Source: Raphanus sativus | Taxonomy: Eukaryota > Streptophyta > Magnoliopsida > Brassicales > Brassicaceae | Length of the DNA stretch: 64,000 bases | Direction: 5' to 3' | Assembly (NCBI RefSeq): GCF_000801105.2 | Contig: NC_079516.1 | Span: 6,324,001 to 6,388,000, forward strand | Translations under genes and position numbers: made by a program | Notes under the pieces: generated by a model | What the model was told of the DNA's origin: nothing | What the model saw: the letters and a program-made list of their open reading frames with translations, nothing else | Database searches by the model: none | Shown here: positions 10,645 through 23,072 of the stretch, in pieces | Position numbering within the stretch: the stretch's first letter is position 1 | Layout of the letters: each line of letters opens with the position of its first letter

Positions 10645-12638
10645 CTGTAATTATCCGAAATCAATCTAAATCGTAAAACTCTAGAAAACCTCCTCATGTC
10701 CTTAAGTCAAAATTAAAATTAATCATTTATAATAAAACATTGAGACTAATTAATTATGTTAGTTGGACTAACTAATTATGTTAAATAAAAAATATGGTAC
10801 TTGTATCAAAAATATATATTGTAAAAACTGTTTGTTTCTCCACTCAGTGTCAACGGAGATAAAATGATTTTATTCGAGATAGTGTCGATCTTCATTAATA
10901 AGAAGATTACAATGTCCACCACTATACATGTGTCGTGGAGTAAGCTCATTATGTTCATTCTTCTGTTTCAATGCATTATTAATCCGCTTAACAAATTTCT
11001 TGATCCGTATGTGATTTTTCGGAAACAGTCAGTTTTCAGCATCCACGAAGAAACCAAATTCTCAAGTTATTGACTTAGAACTGTGACCAATATGATAAAA
11101 ACAAAGTTGAATTAGTAAAACAACATTTAGTGATCTAGAGATCTAACAGGTAAACTAATCGAGATAAACTCTCATTGAGCTACTAAGAATCTCATCAGCA
11201 TCTCTTTTGATAAAGTTATTAAAATATATTAAAGCATTTATAATTTTTGGATTTCATTTTTGTTTGGATTTTATTATATAAAGATATGATATATGTGAAT
11301 GTACAAAATAAGTATTTTGTAAATCAATATAATATTTCTTTATATTATATATTTAGTGAAATGAATGATCGATTCTTGATAGATTCACCAGCACACCAAC
11401 ACTTATTAAAAGAACATTCGCTGATACTTTTATTACATGTTCACATGAAATGATTACCATTGTTGTTTTCAACATGCTTAATAAGTATACTTTTGCTCCA
11501 TCAGGATGCAAAACGAGCATCCTGAGAAAATCAGTAATTGCATATTCAAAAACAAGTATAAGAGCTAATATCCAACAATTGACAGAAAAATAGAGTGGCT
11601 AACAAAAAGGTAAAATGTTTTATGGCCTGCAAGAAAAATCAAGAAAAAATATTATCCAAGTAAACTAATACAATATCTCATTTTAGATTGTTGTATGAGC
11701 CAACCAATTTTTAGCTATATTGTTGCCATCTAAAGCTAAATATGTATATAGTAAACCGTTCTCTTTGACTAATTGATTAAAAAGATCAGACCTGTACCAG
11801 GAAACATCATCTCAAGGTGGCACGTGGCCATGTTTGTACCACTTTCAAAAGCAAAGCAATACCCATGTCAGCAAAATTGGTAGCTTGATAATGAGATTTG
11901 TCCTTGAGTATCTTAATTAACCATTGCGCCTACTCTTGTCATATGGCCTTGTCAGTATTTACCTTCAAAAGATGGGAAAAAATATCTTAGAAACATAAAC
12001 ATACCAGCACTAGTATGAAACATAATCTTAGGAGCCTCCAACATCACCGATTCACCGATTTCATCAGCGGTCATCAATCATTACAATGCATTGGCTTTAC
12101 CTGCTGCTTCTTCTTAACTTTAGATTCTTTAAAAATGAGGATGAGTGAATCAGTGAGATTATTTGTAGAGTATTGTGGATATATCTTATTAGCTATATCT
12201 ATGAAAGAAAGACCATTTAAGTTCTGAAGGAAGCGAGGAACATGAACCAACAATGGTAACGTGTTTCATTCAACTATGGGTACTTGAGTCATTTAATTTG
12301 ATTGATTTACATTTGGGAAAATGTGTTTATTTCAACTATGGTAGTTTTGTTGATTAAAACATGAACGAAAGGTGCTCAAAGCCAAATCAACACTGAGACA
12401 AAGAGATGAGGATCACTGAATATCTGGTCTAAATTTCTATAAAAGGACAGAACACAATCTTGGTCTATGTGACCATATCACCATGTTGGAAAAGAGAGAG
12501 GAAAGTTAGGGGGAAAATCTCTATATACATCTACAGAACTTAAAGACTAAAGACGGTGACAACAACAGAGAGCCCCACCTCATCTTCTCATCTTTCTTAA
12601 AAAAGACTAAGCAGGTTCTAAGAATACATTTATCGAAT
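10645..12638. other. Intergenic, no gene recognised
   Basis: AT-rich spacer between the UNG relic and C3H38. Several short ORFs (up to 70 codons) show no family features. A slightly less AT-rich stretch at 11.79-12.1 kb has no recognisable product. Confidence 0.5.
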
Positions 12639-14682
12639 TTATGTCTTCTTGACTTTACTAATATATGCCTGAAAATAAAGATAGAAACAAAACCAACGGT
12701 TAGGAAGAGCATTTGAAGTTGATTAAGTTTCCGAAAGCAAAAGAAGATGTAAAGAAGGAACCTGAACGAGCTTTGTAAGCTTTGGTTTGGAAGCGGATAG
12801 ATAATGGTCAATCTTCTCTTGTGTTGTAGGAACGTTTCCACTTTGCATAGAACCAGTCACTTTCTCAACAACTTTCTTCACTATGTTCTTGTAACCATCT
12901 TTCTTCATCTTACCTTCTTTCCAAGCTGGTTTCAGAAGCTCCTTCACAATCTCAACAAGCGCAAACTTAAACGTCCTCATTCCTTTCGGGTCTTTCATCT
13001 CTTTCTTGTCTTCTTCTTCACCGCTGCTCTCATCATCATCTTCATCTCCATCTTCTCCAGTTTTCTTACACTCTTCTTGTTTACTAGCTTCTTCATTGGT
13101 GGTCTTTGTGTCTCTGTTTTCCTCAGGAGCCACCGGTAGTTCCTGAACCCCATCAACGTTGCTTACTTGTGATGCATCAGTAACTGGTGGGGCTCCATCA
13201 GCATCAGTGCTCACCCCAAGTCCTTTGTTACTCACAGAGTTAATTTGAGTAGCCATGGAAGGTTGTGAAAGCAAGGGCATTTGCAATGTTTGTGTAAGCT
13301 GTGAAATGGGCTGTCCATTAGCAAGAAACTGAGCTATAGTAGCTGAGATCTTGGTGATCTGATCTATTTGTTCCCTGGTGACACCGCTCTGGACCGGAAC
13401 AGCTTTCTCCACCACTGAATGATGATGGTTATCTTGATAAGCTTTTACGCTCTCAGGATTGCTTAAGTTCAAGCCTACTGAGAAACCTGTAGCAGTAGCA
13501 GTAGCAGTAGCAGTAGCAGCAGCAGGATGATTCTGATTATATGCTTGAAGTGGAGCGGTGTTTCAAGACATTGTTGTAGTTCTGATGAGAATCAGGTATA
13601 GGTTTCTCAACCATGGGTTTGTTGTTGTCACCATATGAATACATATCACTGCTCCCCTGATCATCAACTCGAGACTTTGAACTCTGACCAACACCAGGCT
13701 CTTCCTTCGATGTTTTTTTCAAGTTATGAGCACCATAGTTCCAATCTGGAGACATCTCCATATCACCAATCCAGCTACTACTACCAGCGTTCCCTTTAGT
13801 TTCAGAAGCTCCTTTACTCAATCTTTCATCACCATCACTGTGATAGTTGTTGTTGTCCTGTCTATAAAAGTTGTTTTGGTTTCTATCAGCACCACCATGG
13901 TGAGAAAACCTGCAATGCTGACCGTTACGACAGTTCCCCGCTGCGAAAAACTTGCAAGGTATCTCCCAGCTCCTGCGGAACCGTCCCTCACCATCACCAT
14001 CATAACCCCTTCGTTGTTTTTCTTTCTCTCCTGCTGTCAGCTCGCTTCCTTGTCTTCTCAGCCTCGGATCTGAAACGCCATCATGTTGTAAATGCTCCCT
14101 TCTATAACGTCCCTCAGTATCTTCATCATCATAGTCTGAAGACCTTGCACCTCTGAAATCATTCGAGTGATGATATCTCGTCTCCCTAGGGTCACCGCCT
14201 CTCTTGTTAAATTCATCTCGTGTTCTGGTCTTGTGTCTGTCATAAGATCCTGCGTGATGATCTCGCCTTGCTCTACAGACAGGGCTTCTGCTACGGCTTC
14301 TACTTCTGCTATAACTTCTACTATCACTCCTGAAGAATAAAAAAAAGTAAGAAGTGAAGAACAAATAAATAAGAATATCTACTTGCTGTAACAAGTCAAA
14401 CACTAACCTATGGGAAAAATGCTGCCTAGTTTCATCTTGCTTAGGATAGTAACTGTTATCGTTGTTCTGTGAAACTCTGCTTCTAGCCCTATCTTGGCGA
14501 GAGTGCTGGTGATCTTCCTCAGACCTCCTACTTGCATTGCTGTCTGCGTTGAACAGGACATGATGGGGAGGATCCTTGTCACGGTAATGAGAACCTGAGT
14601 TTTCATCTATGCTACCAGGGTGATGTGTGTCTTCCTTAGAGTGGTCCCATTTAGAAACATGTTTCCTTCCCGAACCACTCAT
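12639..14682 (-). CDS. C3H38: CCCH zinc-finger protein, C3H38-like, with an apparent 1-nt insertion
   Basis: Exons 14408..14682, 12762..14329 and 12639..12668 give about 623 aa once one base near 13561-13563 is discounted. As written, the frame stops at 13537. The N-terminus is Ser/Arg/His-rich with an RS tract (SRSYSRSRSRSRS). One CCCH finger of spacing C-x7-C-x5-C-x3-H (CKFFAAGNC...CRFSH) lies around residue 205. An Ala-Thr repeat, an acidic stretch and a conserved basic C-terminal domain (KFALVEIVKELLKPAWKEG) follow. The finger and RS region suggest RNA binding, but the role is not established by sequence. A 5'UTR intron is likely at 14728..15116. The frame is open on both sides of the shift and the exon phases require exactly one extra base, so a homopolymer sequencing error is likelier than decay. 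Confidence 0.85.
13497..13535. repeat. Hexanucleotide repeat in C3H38
   Basis: An (AGTAGC)-type run, grading into AGC triplets, encodes alternating Ala-Thr on the minus strand. It lies about 25 bp from the apparent frameshift. Confidence 0.8.
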
Positions 14683-15809
14683 ATTTTATTTTAACGCCCA
14701 CCCAAGTCTTGCAAACTATCAAATAATCTGCTGAAACAAATGGAGAGTATCTGGTGTTGTCACATATGGAATTCGAGTTACTTAAAAGCACCACCACACA
14801 GCCTCATAGCATATAGATTTTCAATAGTGAAACCATTCACAGCAAATACAATCCACGACCAAGAAAAAGAAAAAAGAAACACTTAAAATGATTATACGAG
14901 TGAGTTAAACTCTTGCAATTGAAAAGACTGAACTTGAGAAATACTCATAATATTATATTATTATTATAAGTGAAGAAGCCCAATCGTTGAATTGTGACCG
15001 AGATTGAATTCAATACATGGCTAAACTGAACTTAATTAGAGCTTAAATAGATTCGAGAAATAAACCAAAGAATCCAAATCAGACAAGAAGAGAACACAGC
15101 ACTCACTTGAATTCGACTATTATTAGTCATCGCCAACAGAGAGATAGATAGACAAACCCTATCACCAGAGTTTCTTCGCTTCTAGGGTTTGTAAGAGACT
15201 GCTCGAACCTACGGATATTAGAAAGACAGACAACGACTTCAACTGATTCAAAGGTGTTCTTCTAGGTCTTTTTCTTCTTTGAGGAGAAGGAAGCAGCCTC
15301 CACCAAAAAAAAATATCTTGCGCTAAAGGATTTTGTTTCTGTGTGTGATTGGTGGGTCCGGTCCCACTTTGAAGATAATAAGATCTTTGGTAAATCTAAA
15401 CCGTTGATTTAAAACTCTTTTCATCTCAGTCGTTGGTTACTTCTTTAACTAGCCGAACCAACTAAAACACTTCTTGGATCTCTTTGTACTTTTTTCTCTT
15501 TTTTACAACTCTTTTTCTTTTTATTTAGCAAGTGATGATGATGATTAGTGATAGATCCTTTACGTCACAAAAAGACTTCCATAAAAGTGTTACATCAAGC
15601 AAAGATTAATGATTTATCATAAGAGAATGCTCGGAATAGCAAAAGCAGAGAGAAGACACACTCGTGGTTATATTATTAATAGACACAAAAACAAACATAG
15701 TTATAGTTAGTCTCATTGGCACATAGCGACATAATTGAAAAAAGCATAAATGTTTTAAAACTGATGATTGCATCATCAAACCAACAAAAATATGTATGCT
15801 TCTAAGGTA
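14683..15809. other. C3H38 upstream region and AGL103 3' flank
   Basis: Holds the presumed C3H38 5'UTR intron (donor GTGAGT at 15116, acceptor near 14728) and a first untranslated exon near 15117-15270 containing a telo-box-like CTAGGGTTT. AT-rich spacer follows to the AGL103 stop. No additional gene. Confidence 0.55.
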
Positions 15810-16895
15810 TTAGAGACATTGCGAGAGATTAAATCTCATCTGAGTAGGTACGTTATTTTGTGTTGACCCATCCATACACTGATAAACGGGTGCTGCTGCT
15901 CTCTGTGCTGGAAACTGAACAAGCTGATGTGAGAAACCATTGGTGTTACTGTTATTGTTGTTGTTGTAACGGTACATGTCCATGTTCTGCAACCCGTTAA
16001 TCTCACTTCCTTGGGCCCAAACTGGCCCGGTATAATCTTCCACTTTCATGCTGCTGATCCCAGTTCCTTGAGGAAAGACTTCGACTTTGGAACAGTTCTG
16101 ATTAAACTGGTTTGGAAACATATCAACACAGTTAGTGTTGAAGCTGTTGTAGGGTAACATGTTCGTGCCTAGAGACCCATTGTAGGGTAACATGTTCGTG
16201 CCTAGAGACCCATTCATCCCAGTATCTTGCGCACCAAGTAACCTCGGGTACGTCTCCATATTCGGATACTGGTATACCGTAAGTGAATTTGGAAGGGGAG
16301 CCAGAGATTGAGCTTGGTTAGGGAGTTGAAGATGATTCATCTGCATCTGTTCTTGATTCATGTAACGCATACTCCTCTGTCTCTGAGATTCAAGAACCGC
16401 TCGAAGCCTATGTTGCATTACGGCTTGCTTGCGCTCCAAGGACTGTATCAGCTCCGTGAGTTGCTCCGCAGAGAAGTTATCAAACCTCGGATCCCAATCC
16501 GGATACTTGTAACCGGAATCAAGTTTCACTTTCTTCTTATTCTTGGGATCATCAATCTCCTCGAGAAACGTGTCGAGATCATGTTGTTTAGTGTGTCGCT
16601 TCACGTCGCTTAATCGGCTGTACCTTAGAGCCAAGTCTTTGACCTTCTCTCTGTCCTTGGGCCATGTTCTAAGCTCCCCGTCTGATCCGTAATAGATGAC
16701 GCAGACCTCGACTCCACAGAGGATTGAAAGCTCCCTAGCTTTCCTGAAGACGGTTTCTTGTCTGTTAGCTAAGCTCGTGGCTTTCAAAGAAGAAGCTTTC
16801 TGAAAGAGTGTTGCTCGGAGTTGAGAAGCTTTGGTGGTTTTCTTCGTCGTCATGGCAGAGGAAGACGAAGAAGGAAAGAAAGACGAAGAAGCCAT
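15810..16895 (-). CDS. AGL103: M-type (M-beta) MADS-box transcription factor AGL103
   Basis: A single uninterrupted exon of 361 aa, as expected for type I MADS genes. After a Ser-rich leader comes a divergent MADS domain (about residues 20-85) containing ANRQETVFRKARELSILCGV and EVCVIYYGSDGEL. There is no plant K-box. The downstream KYPDWDPRFDNFSAEQL stretch and a Gln/Asn-rich tail follow, as in AGL103-like proteins. It should bind DNA as a dimer in the nucleus. Type I genes of this group are mostly active in reproductive tissue, but nothing here shows expression. The tail contains an exact 33 bp tandem duplication that repeats NGSLGTNMLPY. Flanked by C3H38 and GUX1 as in the reference block. 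Confidence 0.92.
   Translation of the reverse strand: MASSSFFPSSSSSAMTTKKTTKASQLRATLFQKASSLKATSLANRQETVFRKARELSILCGVEVCVIYYGSDGELRTWPKDREKVKDLALRYSRLSDVKRHTKQHDLDTFLEEIDDPKNKKKVKLDSGYKYPDWDPRFDNFSAEQLTELIQSLERKQAVMQHRLRAVLESQRQRSMRYMNQEQMQMNHLQLPNQAQSLAPLPNSLTVYQYPNMETYPRLLGAQDTGMNGSLGTNMLPYNGSLGTNMLPYNSFNTNCVDMFPNQFNQNCSKVEVFPQGTGISSMKVEDYTGPVWAQGSEINGLQNMDMYRYNNNNNSNTNGFSHQLVQFPAQRAAAPVYQCMDGSTQNNVPTQMRFNLSQCL
16150..16215. repeat. 33 bp in-frame tandem duplication within AGL103
   Basis: Two identical adjacent 33 bp units encode an 11-residue repeat in the C-terminal region. Identity suggests a recent event. Confidence 0.88.
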
Positions 16896-17926
16896 CGTTA
16901 TGGGTTTTTTTTTTCTCTGTGATTGTGAGACTGAAGAGTTGTGATTATTATTGTTTACATATTTCTATAATATATAGAGAAGATTAATTTGAGAATTTCC
17001 ATTTTTGGTAATTAATGTTGAAGATCATAAATGATTGCAGTTAGATTCGATTTCCTTTTCTTGATACGATTTTCGTTTTATTTAGTTTAGATAAGGAAAT
17101 TGTATTTGTATTGGCTTAATAATCAGGAAAATCTTTGGTTGATAAAAAAAATTAGGAAAATCTTTACACATACACAGATCGTGTGTAATGTATACTTGCT
17201 ACACAAGTACACAATGACCGCCTACGCTGGGAGCTTGACAATGTGTCTTTTTTTTTCAATTTTATTAATTTTATCTATATTTCTCTATAAATACTTTGAA
17301 TTTTACTAACATTACTAGTATTTTAAATTATTTTTAATAAATAATTGCATTAAAATGAGATGTAAGTACAGACGTGATCGTGTAATTTATTTTATTTAGT
17401 TACAAGTCTACAATATATATATTTTCGGTATATATACTTTAAATTTTACTAACATTATCGGTATTTTCAAAATTTTCCTTTCAAATTATTCTGTTTAAAG
17501 AAATGATAGCATAAATTGGAATGTAAAGTTGATTGGTTGATACTGTAGTTTTAGATTTTTTATTTTATAAAATTCTACTATGAATTTTTTGTTTTGGTTT
17601 TAATTTTTTTGTTATGGATTTATTTTTAAAAACTATTAATAAAGATCGTAGAAAAGTTTGATTTTAAGACCGTAAAATGTTCTTAAAAAATGAATGTCCA
17701 AATCATTTACAGTCACTACCAATCAATCTCGCATGTATATGATATATGGAAACATGTGTTTAATATTGTTACTAAACTACAAAAAGAAGAAATAAAAACA
17801 TTTTATTCCAGTTGAAAAAACACTATATGAAAATTAGTTATACATCTGATATTTACCTAATCTCGATGAAAAAAAACACTCGTGAAGTACATTAATATAT
17901 GTGGGTAGTTGTTTTTGTGTATCAAG
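16896..17926. other. AGL103 promoter side and GUX1 3' flank
   Basis: AT-rich sequence; no supported ORF or element. A pyrimidine-rich tract lies immediately upstream of the AGL103 start. Confidence 0.5.
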
Positions 17927-20900
17927 TCACAAGTTATTGCCAGGAAGCGAGGATCTCCGGACGGCGGTGATAGCCGGTGGGGTAGGTACAAAATACTCGT
18001 CGTCGGTCCAATTTGAATTTGATTCACCCCAATGCTTCAACATGCTTTTCCAATTACACAATTTATCAATACAAATCTTGAATCTCGGGTCCTTTACTCT
18101 TATTTTCCAGTGGCCGTCGGTATAATTCGCCACCTCGGCTTGCCGGCGATCATATTCCAGCTGTGCCTTTTGCTTGGATCGCAAGTAACAGAATTGGTGA
18201 AGCTCCTATAAAACAACATCACATATTTATCATTAAATTTTTTACCAAAAAATGATATTTTAATAAAAATATTATCATGTTTTGAAACTTTTAGATTATT
18301 AATGATTCAATTTCCATTAAAAAAGCTTTCATTTGCAAAGTAAAATAAATCTAAAATTATTTAAATTTATTCGGATGTACAGATCTACATGTCCAGAACC
18401 TCTTAGTTATTTAATAAGAATTTTTTTTTAATGAAAAATCTTTTGATGATGCCATACATATTTTGCTTCTTTTTTTTTCGTTTTTGGCCTATGATACACA
18501 TGCTAATTAACATCTACCTAAGAAAGAAAAAATGATGTGTTTTATGTGTTAGAATTAGGGTTTAAGAAAAAAATGTACCAAGTACCAACATACCTTTGGC
18601 ATTGCGTCATGGACCATCCACCATCGTCGGTGAGCAATATCCGTCGCGAATTCAACGAATATATCCGAGTTGAAGTTACAGTCATAGTCACGGTAACATA
18701 GCCACGGCTTCATTCCCAAGTAATGAAGAACATAAAGAACCGGAGGCTCTGCTCCAAACAACTCTGTTTTCTTGCTTCTCACGTCATCTTCATCCCCGAC
18801 CCAAAAATGTTTCAAGAAATTCATGTGCTTCGGAATCCGATGCCACCATGTGAATACCTCGTTTAAGTAGCCCTGATCACCACCGTTGTACGACTCAATC
18901 TCATTTATATGTTCCATCAAAAGCTCAAACGTACAGTTGCAAGGCTCGATCACCATAACTCCCGAGTTGAATAGGGTTCCATTGTTTCCCGTGGCTGAGA
19001 TCTCAGGCATCGAGAACAAGAAGTCGATGTTTCTCAAGATTAAGAGATCCGCGTCGATGAAGATGATCTTGTCGTAATCGGTGAGCTGCCATAGTCGGAA
19101 TTTGCTGTAGTTCCACTCGTTGTAAGCATCTTTCTCCGCTTTAGGGTTTCGAATCCTCTGTATCGTCCTGATTTGCCACCCAGCGGCTTCGAGTCCACTC
19201 CGGTGGTAACCGCTGATGTTGTCATCGACGAGGATCACGAGGTCTCTCGTTGAACCGGACTGTCTTATGCTCTGAGCCGCAGCAATTGCTCCGCATACGT
19301 AGACATGAGCGGAGTGGAGGATGGTAGCGTAGGCTTCTCTTTTAGGGTTTCCCAAACTTGGTCTCTCTGTAAAATCCAAGGAATAAAACTAAAAACTTAT
19401 GATCATGACCAGTTACGAGCACAGTTTGACAAAAAAATCATGTTTAACACTGTTCATACGTATTGAGAAAAAAAAATGTTTAATTTTGTCTATTACTTTT
19501 TTTACATTTAAATATATTTTAAAGTAAAACGCATTAATTAAAAACTAAAATTTCAATCTTTCAAATACAAAAATAAAAGAACCTGAAACATCAATCTTTT
19601 AAATACAGAAGGACTATATACATAAGAGCATCTGCAATCGTATATTGTCATGGCTCGATTTCCAATTCCAATTTTTGATTATTTTATTTGTTTTTTTATT
19701 TTTTTGTCTAATTAAAAAAAATGAAAGTAAGCTAATCGTGGACCGTCACGTTTCGTGGGGTCTGCGATACAGTAACGACCACAACCAAAACGAATCCTTA
19801 CGTTAGGATTTAAAGGGCCAGTAACAATACTATTACCAAACACAACAAATATTTTAATGTTTTTTTAGGTATCAGAGCCAAGTACCCCGCGTTGCGGGTG
19901 CTCTAACTAGCTTAACCCCCAAATTTTTATAATTAAAATTAATCTAAAAATGTTTATGCCACCTAAATATCAAATCCGGCTCTGTTTAGCATAATCTATA
20001 TTCAAATTGGAACAATTAAGTTAGGATTATTTGTTTCACCTGTGATGCCAAGAGGAAGAGAGAGCTCACAAGAACCTATAGGAAGTTGAAGCTTGTCTCT
20101 CAAGGTATCAAGATTAGGTTTATATAACCAAACATCGCCTCTCCTAGACACAAGATCCTTACACCGAAACAGGTTCGGAATCGGAAAGCATCTAGAGACA
20201 AACAGCACGTGACCTCTGAAAAACCCTTTTGCCGAAGCCGCAACCGTCGCTGCCGCCATCTGCAGATGCAATCTCCCGACATCTCTTGACCAGTTCCCTT
20301 CTTTCCGACAAGGAAGCTTCACAACGATCAGATCGAGTCTTCTTGTAGGTACTTTGATCTTTGGGAGGTCAGGACAAACAGGAACCTCTGTATCTTGCTC
20401 CTCGTCGATCCACTCTGGGTAGAGTGCGTCCCAAGTCACGTTCTTGTCTGCGTAGTCCAGATCCAATACAATAACGTTTTCCTCATCCTCGTTTTCTTTT
20501 GTCTTGGCTAACTCTCTCCAGCGTTGGATCTCATTCAAATCGAAATTCAAGACACCGATCGTACGGCCTTCTTGGACGCTCTCAAGGGTTTTGGTCACAT
20601 CGTCCCAATTTATCTCCAGGTCCGAAACATATCTTGAATCTTGTCTTCTCCATATCCATCTAATTCACATATGATTGTATTAGTATACACAAATCAGAAC
20701 TTCTATTCTCTTGATTGATAGTATAAATTTTTTAGTTGTTACTTGGATCACTAAAGGAAAGTCATAGAAGAAGAAAAGTGATAAACTGAAAAATTATATT
20801 TCAAAAGATATTAAAAATGTATTGGACAATATGAGGTCAAGATTGTTATAAAAAGAGTTATACCTAGAAGAAGAGTGGGAAAGGGAATGATGATAAACTT

Positions 20901-21275
20901 CAGGGGAATAGATGATGGTGAAGAGAGTAGCCAATAGAAGGACAAACAAGAGGACCTTCACGATCTGAAACTTGCTGCAACAACAACTACTGATTTTGTT
21001 TCCTGTCGGAAAATTGATGATATTAAATGGTTTCACCATATCCGGTCTGCCACCGTCTTTGCTGTTTCTTCGGAATCTTCTCTTGCATATTGCTTCACTG
21101 CTTACAAGTTAAAACAACACACACACGCAAACCTTTAACGATTTGTTTCATCTAATCTTGAATATTGTATGGACAATGAGAGACTAATATGTGCTTACAT
21201 GGATGCGGAGAGGCGACGCCTGGAGTCTCCGCCGGTTGCGGCTATGGCTGCAGGAGCGGCGGGAGAATTTGCCAT
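17927..21275 (-). CDS. GUX1: Xylan alpha-glucuronosyltransferase GUX1 (PGSIP1), GT8 family
   Basis: Five exons, 17927..18205, 18594..19366, 20040..20659, 20864..21097 and 21199..21275, encode 660 aa with consistent phases and GT-AG borders. The protein is a type II Golgi membrane protein: a short basic N-terminus, one transmembrane segment (VKVLLFVLLLATLFTIIY, about residues 70-90), a stem, then the GT8 catalytic domain. The metal-binding DxD is in KIIFIDADLLIL at about residue 420. FNSGVMVIEP and the HYLGMKPW motif follow. GUX1 adds glucuronic acid side chains to xylan, mainly in secondary walls. Length and sequence agree with the Arabidopsis protein throughout and no lesion is visible. A Helitron begins 285 bp upstream of the start codon. 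Confidence 0.96.
19625..19904. mobile_element. Possible MITE in GUX1 intron 3
   Basis: About 280 bp with short imperfect inverted ends (AGAGCATC and GGGTGCTCT), lying wholly inside the intron between 19366 and 20040. No clear target duplication. Tentative. Confidence 0.35.
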
Positions 21276-21560
21276 ATAAAATTGGAGGATGGAAACACTA
21301 GAACTGGAGAAGGGAGAGGAGAGAGCAATATAGGTGAGACATAACGTCTCCTTTAATCTTCTTATATATATCACATTTCCATTGTTTCTATTTTTTGTTT
21401 TGTAATGCATACTGCACACCCACCTTTTCTACTAATTATTTATTTATTTAGGTGTTAAATTGTGTATATATAACATGATTTTAAGTAAAGTTCAATATGC
21501 ATTGTAAAGCACTTAATTATAAGCTAATCTGTTGATGAATGGATGTTTTTTTAAATATCA
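21276..21560. promoter_or_regulatory. GUX1 5' flank
   Basis: The only host sequence left between the GUX1 start codon and the upstream Helitron. It includes a TATATATA stretch at about 21363-21370, some 90 bp from the ATG on the minus strand, which could serve as a TATA element. Confidence 0.4.
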
Positions 21561-23072
21561 TCTATATTATTAAAGTTGAAGTACATTTTGGAGATGTTTG
21601 GATACAAGGATAATATAATAAATGAAATATGTTTGGAAACATGGATAATAGAAGAAATGAGATATGTTTGGAAACATGGATTGTAGAAATATGTATTTTC
21701 TTTTATTTACACATTTAGCCATTGTATTTTCAATAAATTAATAACAAATGAGAATTGTTTAGAAACATGAATAACATGTTTAATACTTCTTTCTATTTAA
21801 ACATTTATTATAATAAATTAAACAACTTTCTTTCTATATTTCTTTTTATTTACAATTCTGTCACTATTTTTACAATTCTTTATGGTGAAAAAAAAACTAA
21901 ACACAAACTCAAATATAAATAGTATATTATATAAAACAATTTTTAAAAACAGTATTACTACCTTATTTAGTTTAGTCAAATATAAAAATTTTAAGAGCTC
22001 AATTTGCAAAAAAAAATCATAAAATTAATAATAATTCATAGAAAACTAATGCAAAAAATTAAAATTTTGAAACATGGATAAAAGTATATTAGTTTTAAAA
22101 TATACAAAATGGACTAATCTAATTACCTAAAAACATTTTTTTGTCTAAAATAATCATAAAATAAAATTTAAATTTTATATACATATTTGCAATCAAAATA
22201 ATAATTTAAAGTTGATTTATATCAAAAATTGATTTAAAATATGCATATATTCAAAAAAAAGTTACTAAAATATTTTCCAATAACCTTTATTAAAAATGTT
22301 CTAAATATATATAAGAAAATTACAACAATATTTATATGTAACATGTTATAAAAAATGTTTTCAATATATCCGAGCTTGAATATTATAAACTTATGTGTGA
22401 ATTTTGAGTTGGGTTATTCTGGATCTGGATGAATTCGGTTCTTATGTATAGGAACCTAAAAATATTTAAATAACCAATGCATCTAAAACGGGTTCGGATA
22501 TTTGTTACAAAAATAGCCATATAACCTGATTCGGTCCATGTATTTTGAATATCGTTAGTTATATTATGATACATCTACAATATATAACACTAATTATGAA
22601 AAATAAATATTGATGTATAAAAATATATTTCAGGGGCCAATTTAACAAAATATTAGTTGGTTCTGTTGAAATAAATATATTTATAAAAATTATATGAACT
22701 GAAAAAAAATCAATATAAAAGTACTGTACATTTGGATTCAAAATCATTTCTTTTAACAACAAATTACACAAATATGTTGATTGGTAATATATAAGTATGT
22801 CACATTGTTTAAACAAAATATCAATGTAAGAGTATTGTACAGTTGCGTTTTAAAATAATTTATTTTAACAACAAGCCAAATAAATATGTTGATTAGAGAG
22901 GGAATAAAACAAAGCGAGAGAAACACATAGTTTACTTGACACACTTTATATGTCGAATTTATTATAAAGAAAATTTTATTAAGATAAATACATTCAATAA
23001 TTACAAACAAATAATATATTTCATAAAAATGAAAATAATACCCGCGCTTTCGAAGCGCGGGTCAAAATCTAG
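21561..23072 (+). mobile_element. Non-autonomous Helitron upstream of GUX1
   Basis: Begins TCTATATTATTAAAG, preceded by A. Ends with a perfect 10 bp stem hairpin (ACCCGCGCTT/AAGCGCGGGT, 23040..23062) followed by TCAAAATCTAG and a flanking T. Length is 1512 bp, AT-rich, without a Rep/helicase frame. These are the textbook terminal features of Helitrons, and the 5' end matches those of the elements at 8016 (minus) and 37147 (plus). Confidence 0.82.
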
